From NCBI RefSeq assembly GCF_001540865.1, contig NC_033638.1, forward strand, positions 8,723,133 through 8,787,132: a stretch of DNA of 64,000 nt. The letters are read 5' to 3'. The DNA is from Ananas comosus. Its lineage: Eukaryota; Streptophyta; Magnoliopsida; Poales; Bromeliaceae. Positions 22,301 through 34,127 of the stretch are shown here, piece after piece. The notes under the pieces are model-generated. The model was not told the DNA's origin. It searched no databases and was given only the letters and a program-made list of their open reading frames with translations. Every line of letters begins with the position of its first letter. Position 1 is the first letter of the stretch. The translations under genes and the position numbers were made by a program.

Positions 22301-24092
22301 CAATTAACCTTCTACTCGGGTCCGAAGTCTCTATAACTATTGGCACAATCGTGTTGCAAGCTGCAAGAGCGAGGAAAAAATCACGAGCATTCTTTCCTTC
22401 CTTAGTCTCCCCGTCATTTCTCAATAACCTCACAAGCTCGGGATCAGTTCTAACGGAAATCTTCGGTACCCAAATCTCGTCTCGAACTGTTAAGGTAAAG
22501 AAACAGTAGGAAAACGCTAAACACTCTTTACGAAATAAAAAATCTGACGCTAAAGCTCATTTTAACAAGGAAACGCGTAAAATTATCCTACCTCTAATGG
22601 ATTGGGAAGCCGTATCGCCCACTAAAGGACCTCTCCTGCCTCTGTAATCAACTCCTCGAATGCTGGTACACTGGAACTCCATCTTATTCTCTGTCAAAGT
22701 CCCAGTTTTATCCGAAAACACGTACTTAATCTGCCCCAAATCCTCATTTATATTTAGCGCCCTACACTGGAACCTCGAATTTGAATTCTCATCGTACAAA
22801 TTCGTGTCCCTAATCATAAAATAGGCCTGCCCGAGCCGAACCAACTCCATAGAAATATAGAGCGAGATTGGGATCATGATCTGGAACACGATCACCGCCA
22901 TAAGGAATATGAAGAACACCTGCATCCCGAGTCCGTAGTAGTTATAATTCCTCTCATCACCGCCCGAGTAGTCTCTCTTCCTGAAGAACTGCATCAGCTC
23001 TAATTCGCCGTTGTGAGTCCCCAGCCAAACCCCGGATAGAATGCACACTATTGAACACATCGCGATCAGAATTAACGATAGGAGAATCGTCTCCCGATTC
23101 ATATGGTTCTCCAGTCGGCTCTTCTTCGAGGGCGCGCCTGAGCTGTTGAGCATGACTTTGGTCTCGCTCCCTGCATAGACCACCACGCCGACGGCCCATG
23201 CGGTGTTCTTGAGTTCGCAGCCACGGAGGACAATGTTGGACGGGCCGAGCGAGACGCGCCGGCTGTCGATCTCCAAATTGGCATTGAAGCCGTAGATATT
23301 CCGATTGGGGCGCTCGCACCGGATGACGCCGGAGATTCTGCCAGGATCAGCGGCCCAGGAGAGGGTCTCTTGCTTGGCATAGCGGGTCTTGAGATTGGAT
23401 TCGCCGTCGAGGTTCATGGTTTGGACGTAGGCGACGCCGGTGGGGTCGGAGGTGGAGAGGAGGGCAATGTCTGCCGGGAGGGTCTCGTTGGCGACGACGC
23501 GAACGACATCACCGACGCGGAGGTCCTTCCAGAGCGTGGGGAGGAACTCGGCATTGGAGGGGGAGGGGAAGAGGGCGTGGGCGGTGCGATTGTTCTCGAA
23601 GCGATCGGAGCGGTGGCGGCGGAGGTCCTCGTAGGCGTCCTTGAGGGCGGTGACGAGGAGGACGAAGGAGAGGGGGAGGAGGGAGGCGCCGCGGCCGAAG
23701 ACGGCGAGCTGGGGGAGCTGGTTGAGGACGGCGATGACGAGGAAGTAGACGTAGGCGACGCGGTGGAACTGCTCGAACAGGTTGCGGGGGAGGAAGGAGA
23801 GCACCGAGTACTTGCCGGTGCGCACGGCGTTGCCCGCGGGGCCGACGCCGAGGCCCAGGCGCGCCGCGGCCTCGGCGGTGCCGGGCGCGTCGCCGACGAC
23901 GACGAGGCGCGCGTCCTCGTCGGGGAGGTCGCGCTGGGACACGCCCAGGGCAGAGGGGGAGGAGGCGGAGTGGGAGGAGTCGGGGGCGAAGGAGATGCGG
24001 TCATGGGAGGGGCGGCGGCGGGAGGAGGGGACGTGGCCGGAGATGGGCGGCGGCGGAGATGGATCGGAGAAGAGGCCGAGGTTGGCGGCCAT
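19345..24092 (-). CDS. P4-type ATPase, phospholipid-transporting ATPase 1 (ALA1)-like, complete
   Basis: Seven exons join in frame: 24092-22592, 22486-22180, 21651-20964, 20870-20747, 20661-20442, 20118-19660 and 19564-19345, giving 1172 residues, close to Arabidopsis ALA1. All introns are GT-AG. The start chosen is the ATG at 24092 in the context GCTATGGCC; the frame stays open upstream but has no other ATG. P4-ATPase marks are present: DGES with [11 protein letters not shown] in the actuator domain, phosphorylation motif DKTGTLTEN (Asp461), KGADSSMF and [14 protein letters not shown] in the nucleotide/phosphorylation region, [20 protein letters not shown] at the Mg site, and ten expected membrane segments. 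Such flippases move phospholipids to the cytosolic leaflet together with an ALIS subunit. Substrate and membrane location are not readable here. A diverged 5' half-copy lies upstream at 30.3-33.4 kb. Confidence 0.96.
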
Positions 24093-24580
24093 AGCGAAAC
24101 AGGGGACTAGAGAGGGATCGGGGACATGGGTTACGATGTCCCAAGGGATCAAACCCAAAACTCGATTTTGAGAGAGGAGAAGGTTACGAGGAGATCAAAT
24201 CAACAAAGAATTAAGCCCAAAACTAGATTTTGAGAACGAGGCAAAACCCAAGATGGGATTTTTAGAGCAGGGGAGGGAGGAGAGAGAAGAGCAGTACCAG
24301 TTGAGAATAAATAAAAGTGGAAATGCGTTGGGGTGGGTTAATGAGGAGCTCTAATAAGATAAAGGGAAGAGCCAAGGTCAAATTTTTAGGGGGAGGAAGC
24401 AGAGGAAACAGGGGAAGAAGAAGAAGAAGAAGAGGAGGAGGAGGACTATGCTGAAGTCAAAGGAGGAGGCTTTAGAAGTTAGGAGTAGGAAACGGGCATA
24501 GGATTTGGAAGGGACTCGGTGGCGGTCGTTGGAGTTGAATGAGACGTAGTCACGTAGGAAAGAAATAGTTGAACATAGAG

Positions 24581-24622
<42 letters not shown>

Positions 24623-24700
24623 TAATTTTAGCAGGAAGACATAAAGAAGAGTTGGTTAAAACCCTTTCAGTACTCACATTTTGGCAGGCAATAATTGCAT
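24093..24700 (-). promoter_or_regulatory. 5' leader and proximal promoter of the P4-ATPase gene, with a GA repeat
   Basis: This stretch lies directly before the ATPase ATG on the minus strand. It is purine-rich on the plus strand and contains an uninterrupted GA repeat at about 24583-24619 (CT on the gene strand), common in plant 5' leaders and promoters. No single TATA box stands out. Confidence 0.4.
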
Positions 24701-24848
24701 GAGCAAGAAAAACGGGCCAATTATATTGTTGGAGATTTGTTCAAGGAATGGGTAAATCAGATTACCACCATGATCTTATCCTTATGGACCTTATCTTAGA
24801 ACAACTAATTAATGAGTTCAACAGAGATAGAGAAGAGCATTAAAAAAA

Positions 24849-24898
<50 letters not shown>

Positions 24899-25159
24899 CG
24901 ATGTGAGGAGGAGGGGGAGGGGGGGTTTGGATGGGTCTGAGCAGGTCCCTTTCTAGAAGGATCCTGCTGAATTAAAAGAGGACAGAGCTGTTTTAATGGA
25001 AGCACCAAAAAAAGGGTTTGTTTTGAGTCTTTATTTGTAAATTTGATAGTTTGGAGGTAGTAGATGGATTTGGCTTTTTACGTAGGTACTCACATGGTTT
25101 GTTTCCAATCCCAACCGGCCTACTTTTCTGGGAGAGATTTGGAAACTCCGAAAAGTAAA

Positions 25160-25200
<41 letters not shown>

Positions 25201-26047
25201 AATAATGGTACATTGACCGTTTAATCAGTTAAAAGAAGATCCTTGCTTCTTTTGGGTGGAGCTAGGATGGCTCACTGAGTCACTGCTCAATCGCGTGAAC
25301 TAGTCATTGAACCTCACTTGTGAAAAAGTTGTGAAATCTAAGCCGGACGCGTAGTCGCGAGCTCTCGAGAAACAGCCTAAGTGCATGATAGAAATCGCGT
25401 GAACTCTACTAAAAACGATAGAAACAACGCGAGACCTCTGATAGTCCGATCAATTGTTAGTCAGCTTCTTGCTCTACCAAAAGCAGAAGCTAGGCCAATG
25501 CTATCGCGGTGCCTGTCACTGCTTGTGCGAACCAAATTAACCAACACTTGGTAATTTTGGTCGACTGAGAAGATGCACATTAAAATACACTACTAGATGT
25601 ACTTAGTAGTATATACTAAGCACTACTTATGGTTATAAGCTTTGACCCTCATATACATATGGCAACGTAAGTCGTGACGTTATGCAAGCTCCTTTTATAT
25701 TGTGACCTAATAATTATTTATATGTTGATTAACTAAGCTCTTATCCTTTAGTTATTAACAATGTTTGAATAATTTCCAGCTGTTTTTTTTTAATTTATTT
25801 CATCACTCATCACAAAGTTATAATCAATAACTCAAAGCAAGGGTTGTGACATTGACTAGAAGCCAACTTAGTCACACAAAGCAATATATCATATAATATA
25901 TATTATTATTAAAATCTTAACGTAGAAAGAAGCACCTACATATTGAATGAATTCGTTTTCTTTTTTTTTTTTTTTTTTTTGCGAAGCCGTTGCTGCGACC
26001 ACGCACCTCACTGGCAGAGGATAATTTTGAAAACAACAAGTACAGTA
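24701..26047. other. Spacer between the two flippase loci, simple repeats
   Basis: No gene seen. It holds a GA repeat at about 24851-24896, an ATA repeat at about 25158-25190, a GC-richer patch at 25260-25520 without a coding frame, and a T run at about 25962-25980. No remnant of the missing exons of the upstream flippase copy was recognised. Confidence 0.4.
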
Positions 26048-26160
26048 GTTTTTTTTTTTTTTTTTTTTGAGGGAAAGGTAGCACGCTACCCGTTTTACTC
26101 ATTAGAAAGATGAACTAAGTTACAGGAGTGAGGCAGCCAGGTCCCGGTAAGGAAAAAAAA
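26048..26160 (-). mobile_element. LINE 3' tail fragment (severely 5'-truncated)
   Basis: The plus strand shows a T run, then GGTAGCACGCTACC, then AGATGAACTAAG and GAGGCAGCCAGG. The last two blocks match the 3'UTR of the LINE at 9717-11285 (AGATGAACTAAG, GAGGCAGCTAGG) rather than the SINE body. It is therefore a short dead-on-arrival LINE insertion of about 110 bp. Confidence 0.75.
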
Positions 26161-27720
26161 AAAAAAGGATAAAGTTGAGAGAGAGAGAGAGAGAGAGAAA
26201 TAATTGGATAAAGTTGAGGTGATAAATATGTTCTATAATTTCTACTTAAAAGAGTTGGTATAACAGTGATGGTGACATGCCTCATTCCACCAATTACATG
26301 ATGATTGTGTGATGCTTAAAGAAGAATATGTTCTCCCATGAAATCCAACACGTAGGGTTGTTACTAGAAGTAGAAAGTTTTGCATCCCTATCCAAATGAA
26401 AATCAAATTTTATGAGGCAAAAGTTCGATGTCAAGTTTTCTATCTAGTGTAGTTCATCTGCAAACCTAATTCTAAATTTTGTTCTGTATTTCCGTATACT
26501 TTTACCTACCATATTTACCTCATGTATGCGTCGAGTACAAAACCATTCAAACCCCACCATTTATACATGCATGATTCTACATATATATATATATGTTCTG
26601 TTGCAATTAGATATATATTAATTCTTTGATCTAAACCTATATTAGGGTTAATTTGGCCCATAAAACAAGTTATTCCTTGATGTAGAACCAATTTGACCAG
26701 GTTGGGTTGGGACAAAACTTGTTGACACACTACTGGAGCCGAGTTTCTCCTTTCTCTACGTTTCTTCGCAGTTCTCAATCAACTAAATTCAACACGTTTT
26801 TAGTACCTATTTAAGCCCATTAATGTTTCCATCTGTTTTCATTTTCTTGTCTTTCTCTCTCCCTTTCACACCCTATAAACTAATATCCAACACAATATTC
26901 CATAATTCGTTAGGGTTTTTAATTTAAAGAGAAAAAAAAAATCCCTAACTGTACCGAATGGGTCTATTTTTGACTTAATTTTCCAATTGACTAAGTCCGA
27001 TGCGCCCCACACTTCTGATCTGGCCAATTTTGAAACCTAACTAATTAGGGTTAGGTGGTCTCCAAGAAACTTTTAGATCGATCTCGGCCGTCCAATTGAC
27101 GGAGTCCGAACGAACACACCCTTGTTTTAGACAATTTGGGTCGAAACCGTATCGATTGAGCCGGCTTATTTAAGTCAACCTGGGTTCCACTTTCCAAAAT
27201 ATGTCCTTAATCACTCATCTTTGTTTAAAAGAATGTGGGCAATATATTTATTATTTATTATTGCGTATACAAATTTTAATCGTGTTGTTGATTTTTAAAA
27301 ATAAATTAAAATTTCTTTAAAGAGAAAGAGAGTCTCATTTGACTTGTACACATTTGCATGGTTTTATACTTGTGAGAAATATACTAGCCAAGATGAGGAC
27401 GGTTCATGTCCAATCTAAAAGCTCGTCGCAAAATCGTTTACCCTAAACTTAATTACTTATGTCAGATCACCAAACTATCTTAACTTAGATGATCGTAGCT
27501 AATGTCTAAACAATAAATACAAAAATAATAAAAATTTTAAGTTAAACAGACCAAAACTATTTAATCCTATTTCAATTGAATTGACTCTAGATTCTTTGCG
27601 TCTGGTTCGGATATACGTAAGAATTTCTTATTTCATAAATATGTACAAGTTGATGTAACAGGAACTAGACTAATTTTGCGCTTGGAGAAAAATTAGATTA
27701 TTCCTGAGAATAAAGTAAAT
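26161..27720. other. Intergenic spacer
   Basis: GA repeat at about 26177-26198 and an AT repeat near 26581-26594. No supported coding frame: the 87-codon minus frame at 26515-26778 has no recognised motif. Confidence 0.35.
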
Positions 27721-28381
27721 GGTGTTTTGATGGTTAGATTGGAACATGGGGAATAAGAATTATAATTTTAAATTAAAAATATTTTATTTAATTAATTAAC
27801 ATCAAAATATTAATTAAAAGTAATTCAATAAATTAATAAATTTATTAGCTATGAATATAATATTAAATTAATAAATATAAATATAAGTTAATTAATTAGT
27901 TAATTAATACATTAATTAATTAGTTAATTATAAAATAACTTAACTTTTTAATTAGTTAGTAATTATTTTAGTTAGATAATTAGTTAAAAATTGAATAGAT
28001 TAGTCAAAATATTAATGGTTGATCAATATTATTGAATAAATTGATTAAAATATTAATTTTTAATTAGTTAATTAATTATAAATAATAAATAATTAAGTAT
28101 TTTACTATTTAAGTAATAGGTAATGACTTAAATATATTAATTTAATTAATTAATAATTTAATATCATAATTAAAATTAGATTAGACTTTACTTAATCTTG
28201 TTCCTACTCGGAAACAAACTTGTTCCAAGGGAGAGGGTGGAACTTCCAACATTACACCGGATTATACCAGTTTATTCCAGAGGTTAGGAGAACTACTGTT
28301 CTGGGGAGAAAAAAATAGTATTTGAGAACAAAGGGAGAAATAAGGGCTTATTCCTCACCTTATTCCAAACCAAACACTACC
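27721..28381. mobile_element. Possible MITE with GGTGTTTTG/GGTAGTGTTTGG termini
   Basis: The left end (GGTGTTTTGATGGTTAGATT ... GGGGAATAAG) and the reverse-complemented right end (GGTAGTGTTTGGTTTGGAAT ... GAGGAATAAG) are alike over about 35 bases with gaps. The interior (27770-28190) is built of TTAATTAA-like words. No target duplication is evident, so the call is tentative. Confidence 0.4.
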
Positions 28382-29130
28382 TTATTGTTTCTAAATTTGC
28401 TCACGTCGCTATATGTATAAAATTACTTTTCTCAAGATTCTATATACCTATCTAATTTTAAAATATATAAGTATATAATATAATCACTCCTAGTATCAAA
28501 TTGTATCTCATAATCACAACAGTTGAAATCAAAAGGCCTTAAAATTATCTAAATTATAATCAATTGAGGTGGATTATGTGTTTATACACACCAACCTAGA
28601 AGAAGAGTCTTTGAGCACCAATCAAATGAAGCATCATCATGTTAATTAATTGTTCCATTAATTTGTTCCTTCTTTGTGGGGAACATGCTACTTTAATGGT
28701 TATTTTGGAGGTCATATATAGTTGTTTAATTTAGATTTTGAAGATGATGTATGAAAATAGATAATTATCAAAAGTAGTTGTAAAAGGATCTCAACTAAAC
28801 CTCAATCATGGCTCCATGATCTCACCTCACAACACTTTCTTATTGCCTTTTCAATAATTTTTATCTTCTACTTGTCGATTAGTTTAAAGTTTATTGTGGA
28901 TAAGCCATGTGGCATTACTGTTATGCTGTGTGTTTTGCTCACAAAAGTATGATAGTAACAATCAACGCAGAGAACTTTATTAAAAGGAGTACAAAACTTT
29001 ATATATGATTTGATTCTTTCCTTCCTGCTTAAGTTTTTGGTAATGCTATCAATGCCTAAGAATGTAGGCAAACATAATCAATATGTGAGCTTCAATTAAT
29101 TACATATGAAGTAATGAAACATCACATCTA
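28382..29130. other. Intergenic spacer
   Basis: AT-rich. A 67-codon minus frame at 28868-29071 has no recognised domain and is not called. Confidence 0.3.
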
Positions 29131-29792
29131 GGTGCGTTTGGTTCGCACTATGAAAGATTACTAGGAATAGAAAGATATCCGGAAATCTTATTCCTATTCA
29201 TCCTATTACTAAAAATATGGCATTCCTGTATTTGGTTAGCACGGTCATATTATTTAGTCATTTATTTAAGATTATAAAAAATATATAATTAATTTATTCA
29301 TTTTTTTAATTAATTTCAGATAATGCTACCAAAAATTTCAACATCTTTTAGAAAAAAGGGAGAGAGAACATAATTAAAGAAATAGGGAGAGAAATAGAGT
29401 CGAAATTAGAGAGAGTGAGAGAGTTGAGATTTTAGAAAATGAGAGGAGAGAGAGCTAAGTTTAGAGAGAGAAAAAGAGTTAAGTTTAGAGAGAAAATGAT
29501 AAGTTTAGAGAGAGATAAAGGTTAGAGTGTAAAGAAAAATAATACCAATTAGCCGGCGGGTAGGAATAAAGAAAAAGATTAGATATATTATGATTATCTC
29601 AATTCATTAATATGAGGATACCCACCCTTCCTCAAGAGAATGAGATTAGTACTTTGGGATGAATCTCATTCCTAAGCAAATCTAATATTACCAATTAGAT
29701 TACTTAAAACGTTTAGCCAAATACCGTCATTTTTTTTTATTTCTATTGGATTACTAGGAATATTAAAAGGATAGCGTGAACCAAACGCACCC
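29131..29792. mobile_element. Harbinger/Tourist-like MITE, about 660 bp
   Basis: The left end is GGTGCGTTTGGTTCGCACTA, and ATTACTAGGAATA follows. The right end, reverse-complemented, is GGGTGCGTTTGGTTCACGCTA, followed by ATTCCTAGTAAT. It is flanked by CTA on both sides (29128-29130 and 29793-29795), a 3-base duplication compatible with PIF/Harbinger. It has no transposase frame and contains a stretch rich in AGAGAG words at 29350-29520. Confidence 0.65.
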
Positions 29793-30278
29793 CTAAATAA
29801 ATATGACTCATTAACTATATTTGGAAGATGTGTTAGAGTTGGAAAGTTCTTGTTAAATTTATTTCTGGACCGTATTACTACTCATCGATTTTGATTTATT
29901 TCATAACAAGAGAATCAATTATTCAGTTCAGACCTATTTTTTACTTAATCAGGCAAATCAACTGAGTATGCATCCTTAATTAAGAACTTACCTAGATTCC
30001 TATGAAGGATTCCTAAATTCTCAAAAATGGCTCAACTGATATCGTAGAGAACGAAATCTTTTATTAGCTCGTGATCATTCTCTGAAACCTCTAGAATCAA
30101 GAAGAAATGAACTAAACCAATCGGAACTAATTAATGTCAACCAAGCGTGGTTTCGGCTATTTATCCTCTTCTGCAATCAATTTCGCTCCAGCAACTACTA
30201 CTCTAGACTCTAAAACAACTTCTCTTTATTGATTGATACTAATAAAAGTATTAAGAAAGATGGTATGTCAGGAAGTAC
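29793..30278. other. Sequence directly 3' of the truncated flippase copy
   Basis: In the gene direction this should be the intron before the next flippase exon. No exon-like homology is visible on the minus strand before the MITE at 29131-29792 is reached. Confidence 0.4.
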
Positions 30279-33200
30279 CTTTGCCTCTCGCCGAAGATGT
30301 CGATGATGATGTGACCAGAAGTCCTTTCGATGAGCACGAATCCGTAAGCTGCTGCTGCGTAAACCAGCGCCTGCTCATCCGGTGACTCCCCCTGATAGTC
30401 GATGAGCTTGACCGACGGATCTGATGTGTCCACCTCGATCGGAACAATTGTGTTGCAAGTGGCCAGCGCAAGGAAGAAGTCACAGGCCCGACGGGCTTTG
30501 TATCCAGTCCCTGCTCTTAGTAGATTCCGAAGCTCTGGATCGGTCGCGACAGTCATTTTTGGTCTCAGAATCTTGTCATTCACTGTTAAAGATGCATAAA
30601 CTAAGTAGTGAGAAATCACACTGCAAGATGAAAATTGATAGTTTGAATGCTTCGAATTGTTCCTTTTTTTATTTTGAGTACTAGGGATGTTATTTATTTT
30701 CACTATTAGAACAACATTTTTTTTCTTTAAAATGAGACATGAATCATTTGTGGTAATGAACCGTGGCAATCAGTTAAATATGACCCAAAATTGGATGACT
30801 TTTCCCGCTGAAAAAGCACAAAAATTAAAATAGATTTCTAATCTCGTTTGGATCCTAATGTGGTAAAATCATTCCATCTTTTTAAATTTGAAATAACAAT
30901 TAATCAGCTATCCTAAAGTTTCATAAGTAGGTTTCAGAGGTAGTACATGATTAGATTATGATCCGAAATTTGATTAGTCCCAATATTTGTGCCATTGCTT
31001 CCAGAATCATATGAATCTTGAAAAACAAAACAAAAAAAAGATACTGGTAGCAAAGAAAAAGGGAGCCAAACGAAAATTTCCCTCTGTTTCTTGGGAGAAA
31101 AAAAAAAAACTAATCTCTGTTAGAATCAAGACCTAGATGCAATGCAGTTATCAAAACTATAGCAGAGTTTTTGCCTATCTGACAAATTTTCTTCAGATCG
31201 CGAACTAGTTCTAAGCCCGATCACCTTCGTGAAATTGTGGTTTCGACCATTCCCATAATCCCTATTTTATAATTCAATGGATCGAATCTCCATCTCTGAG
31301 TATGCCGTGCTCAAAATCTGAATTACTGCCGAGAATCTTGCGAGATGCATGTAGCATTAGTCTGATTCTTCAATGCACATTTAAGCCTCTATAATTTTAT
31401 ACTCAAATAGTCGCAATCATGACGATGATTGTGATGATTTACCTTTTTTTGTTAACCAAACACTCTTATAATCCTAGTTTGCGTATAAATACCTTATAAC
31501 CCTATTTAATTGCTAGAAATTCATTTAGCTTTTAAAATTTTTTGTAGTCAATCTCTAGACTAGTGTCTCGCAACTGGTGTCTAAGGTTATACGCGTAGCA
31601 TTACACAATACACAGCAGAATAATTTATAAGCACTACTTAACTGAAACGATTAAGCAAACTCAAATAAACTAAAAACAATTAAAACTCACCTATCTCAGA
31701 GGGCCCGTTATAAGCCGCACCACCATATTCATCACTGCCGCCGCCGCCGCCGCCGCTACTGTAATCCACCCCCTGGACACTGGCGCACCGGAACTCCATC
31801 TTATTCTCCGTCAGCGTCCCGGTCTTATCGGAGAACACGTACTTGATCTGCCCCAAATCCTCGTTTATGTTCAGGGCCCTGCACTGCAACCTGGAATTGG
31901 TGCTCTCGTCGAACATGTCCTTGTCCTGTATCATGAAGTACGCTTGCCCCACCCGCACCAGCTCCATGGAGATGTAGAGCGCGATGGGGATAAGCACCTG
32001 GAACTGTATCACCGCGCTCATGAACGTGAACGCGATTTCCCACCCTATCCCGTACCACTCGTAGTTGTCCGGCTCCCGGCCGGAGAAGTCGCGCTTCCGG
32101 TAGAACGGCATGTCGTCGAGCTCGTCGCGGTGGGTGTGCAGCCACGCGCCCGCGAGGGCGGAGACGATCGTGCAGAGCGCGGCGAGGGCGACGGCGAGGA
32201 GGATCGTCTCCCGGTTCATGTGCGCCTCCAGCCGGCTCCGCTTGGACGGCGCTCCGGAGCTGTTCAGCATCACCTGCAGAACAAGCACCGATCACCAACC
32301 ACTCTATAAGCTTAAGCTGCCCGACGGAAAACAATAGTACAGTAACATTGGTTTCACTGTACTGTACTGTAGGTCCATAACATTTATTAACACGCGCGTA
32401 TGTATGCATACCTTGGTGTCTTTTCCGGTGTAGACGGCGACGCCGAGGGCCCAGGCGGTGTTCTTGAGCTCGCAGCCGCGGAGGATGATGTTGGAGGGGC
32501 CGAGGGAGACCTTCTTGCCGCCGAGGTCGAGGTTGGCGTGGAAGCCGTAGATGTTGCGGTTGGGCCGCTCGCACCGGATGGTCCCGGCCATCGCGTGCGG
32601 CGCCACCGCCTGCGTCTCCTGCCTCGCGTACCGCGTCTTCAGGTTCGACTCCCCGTCCAGGTTGATCGTCTGCACGTAGGCCACCCCCGTCGGGTCGCTC
32701 GTCGACAGCACCACCATGTCGCACGGCAGCGTCTCGTTCGCCGCCACGCGCACCAGCTCCCCCACCTGAACCTCCCTCCAGGGCTTGGGCGCGAATTCGC
32801 CGTCGGAGAAGACGTGAGCGATGCGGGCGTTCTCGGCCCTGTCGGAGCGGTGGCGGCGCCAATCCTCGTAGGCGTCCTTGACGGCGGTGACGCCGAGCAC
32901 GAAGGCGAGCGGGAGGACGGAGGCGACGGGGGAGAAGACGCCGAGCTGGGGGACTTGGTTGAGGCCCGCGAGGATGAGGAAGTAGACGTAGGCGACGCGG
33001 TGGAACTGCTCGAACAGGTTGCGAGGGAGGAAGCTCAGCACCGAGTACTTCGCCGTCCGGATCGAGTTGTCCGGGAACCGGACCGGCTGGTTCGTCCGCG
33101 CCGGGTCGTTGATGTACACGAACCGGGCCTCCTCGTCCGCCAGCTCCCGCTGCGACCCGGCCCGCTCCGAACCGGACCGCTTGGTCGGGGCCCGGCCGAC

Positions 33201-33428
33201 GTGCCTCGACCCGGGCCGGTCTAAAATGGAGCCCGACCGGAGCTCTCCTAGCGGGTCGGGCGCGGTCTTATCGGAGCTCCGGGAGCGGGAGGACCCGGTT
33301 CTCCTGGAGTACGATTGGCTGAGAGGGGAGGGAATCGGGTCGGGCAGTTTGGGGCCTTGGGGGTCCGGTGGATCCTTCGGCGACAGCAGCGGCGGCGACG
33401 GGGCTAGCAAAGGCCGGTGCGTGGCCAT
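30279..33428 (-). CDS. P4-ATPase ALA1-like paralogue, 5' half only (partial or split gene)
   Basis: Three exons read cleanly: 33428-32412, 32273-31691 and 30582-30279, 634 full codons, with GT-AG introns. The start is the ATG at 33428. The product resembles the flippase at 19.3-24.1 kb at roughly two-thirds of positions by eye and carries [15 protein letters not shown], the phosphorylation motif DKTGTLTEN (Asp488) and [14 protein letters not shown]. It has a polyglycine run (31738-31758) and one extra intron (32411-32274) relative to the neighbour. The exon ending at 30279 stops in phase 2 at a good donor, but no later exon (hinge, second half of the nucleotide domain, membrane segments 5-10) is recognisable between 30278 and the next gene. 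It could be a gene that lost its 3' half, a mis-assembled locus, or an alternative 5' half spliced onto the downstream gene. Confidence 0.9.
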
Positions 33429-33597
33429 GATCCGGTTGAGCTAATTAATTAGAAGGGAAATTTTAGCTGGTTTGGTTAGTTAGTTAAGAGCGTGACAAAT
33501 TGAAGCATGCCAAGCAATAATAAAGGAATTGATCAAAAAAAAAAGGGGGATGGAAGTAAAAAACTATAGAAGCTAATTTGGATGGTGTTTGTATATG

Positions 33598-33600
<3 letters not shown>

Positions 33601-33632
<32 letters not shown>
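33601..33632. repeat. GA repeat in the 5' leader/promoter of the partial flippase gene
   Basis: About 16 GA units (CT on the gene strand) roughly 175-200 bases before the ATG at 33428. A similar GA tract sits before the downstream paralogue. Confidence 0.85.
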
Positions 33633-33638
<6 letters not shown>

Positions 33639-34127
33639 GTAAAAGGAGATTGCGGTGGAGGAAGGATGTAATGTGGAAGGGGAGAAAAGTCATAAGAGAG
33701 AGAGGAGAGAGTAGAGATTAGAAGAAGACGTTCAAAAAAGTCATCTAAGGGGTTTCTTCTAGAAAGTGCGATCTCTAACCAGTAAGGAGATGGGGGAAGG
33801 GCATTGGGAATTTTGAATGAACTGGGTTTTTCTTGGTCGAGCAATGGACGATTCTTCATGTGCATTAATTGGGGGATTTTTGGCAGTTACTAATTAATTT
33901 AGTTTTTTATATTTAATTCGCATGCATATACGTCTAGTACTTTTCTTCAAAAGTAACCCAATTATTAAAAAATAATTTCTTTTTATCATTTGGAGTGAAA
34001 TTTTGAGGAAAATAAAGAACTGAAACAGGAGTTTTTTATCATCTTCAAAGGTAAATAAAAAAAATAATTTACAAGGTCTTAAGCTCGAATCTTCGTATGT
34101 GCTTTTTTAATAAATTGAGAAACAAGC
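33633..34127. other. Upstream region of the partial flippase gene
   Basis: No other gene seen. It probably contains the promoter of the minus-strand flippase copy. AT-rich from 33880. Confidence 0.3.

Noticed and set aside
23370..24110. 246-codon plus-strand open frame rich in Gly, Glu and Ala
   Set aside because: It is the antisense of the GC-rich first exon of the flippase at 19.3-24.1 kb; codon bias of the real gene keeps the opposite strand open.
24093..24158. Upstream start for the flippase at 24158
   Set aside because: The codon there is TTG, not ATG. The ATG at 24092 has a strong context and matches the expected N terminus.
24583..24619. GA repeats as evidence of special elements
   Set aside because: GA/CT tracts are common in plant leaders and promoters; listed only as simple repeats.
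32400..33224. 274-codon plus-strand open frame, and a 345-codon minus frame at 31825-32862
   Set aside because: Both overlap the first exons of the partial flippase in other frames. The true frame has clear P4-ATPase motifs; these do not.
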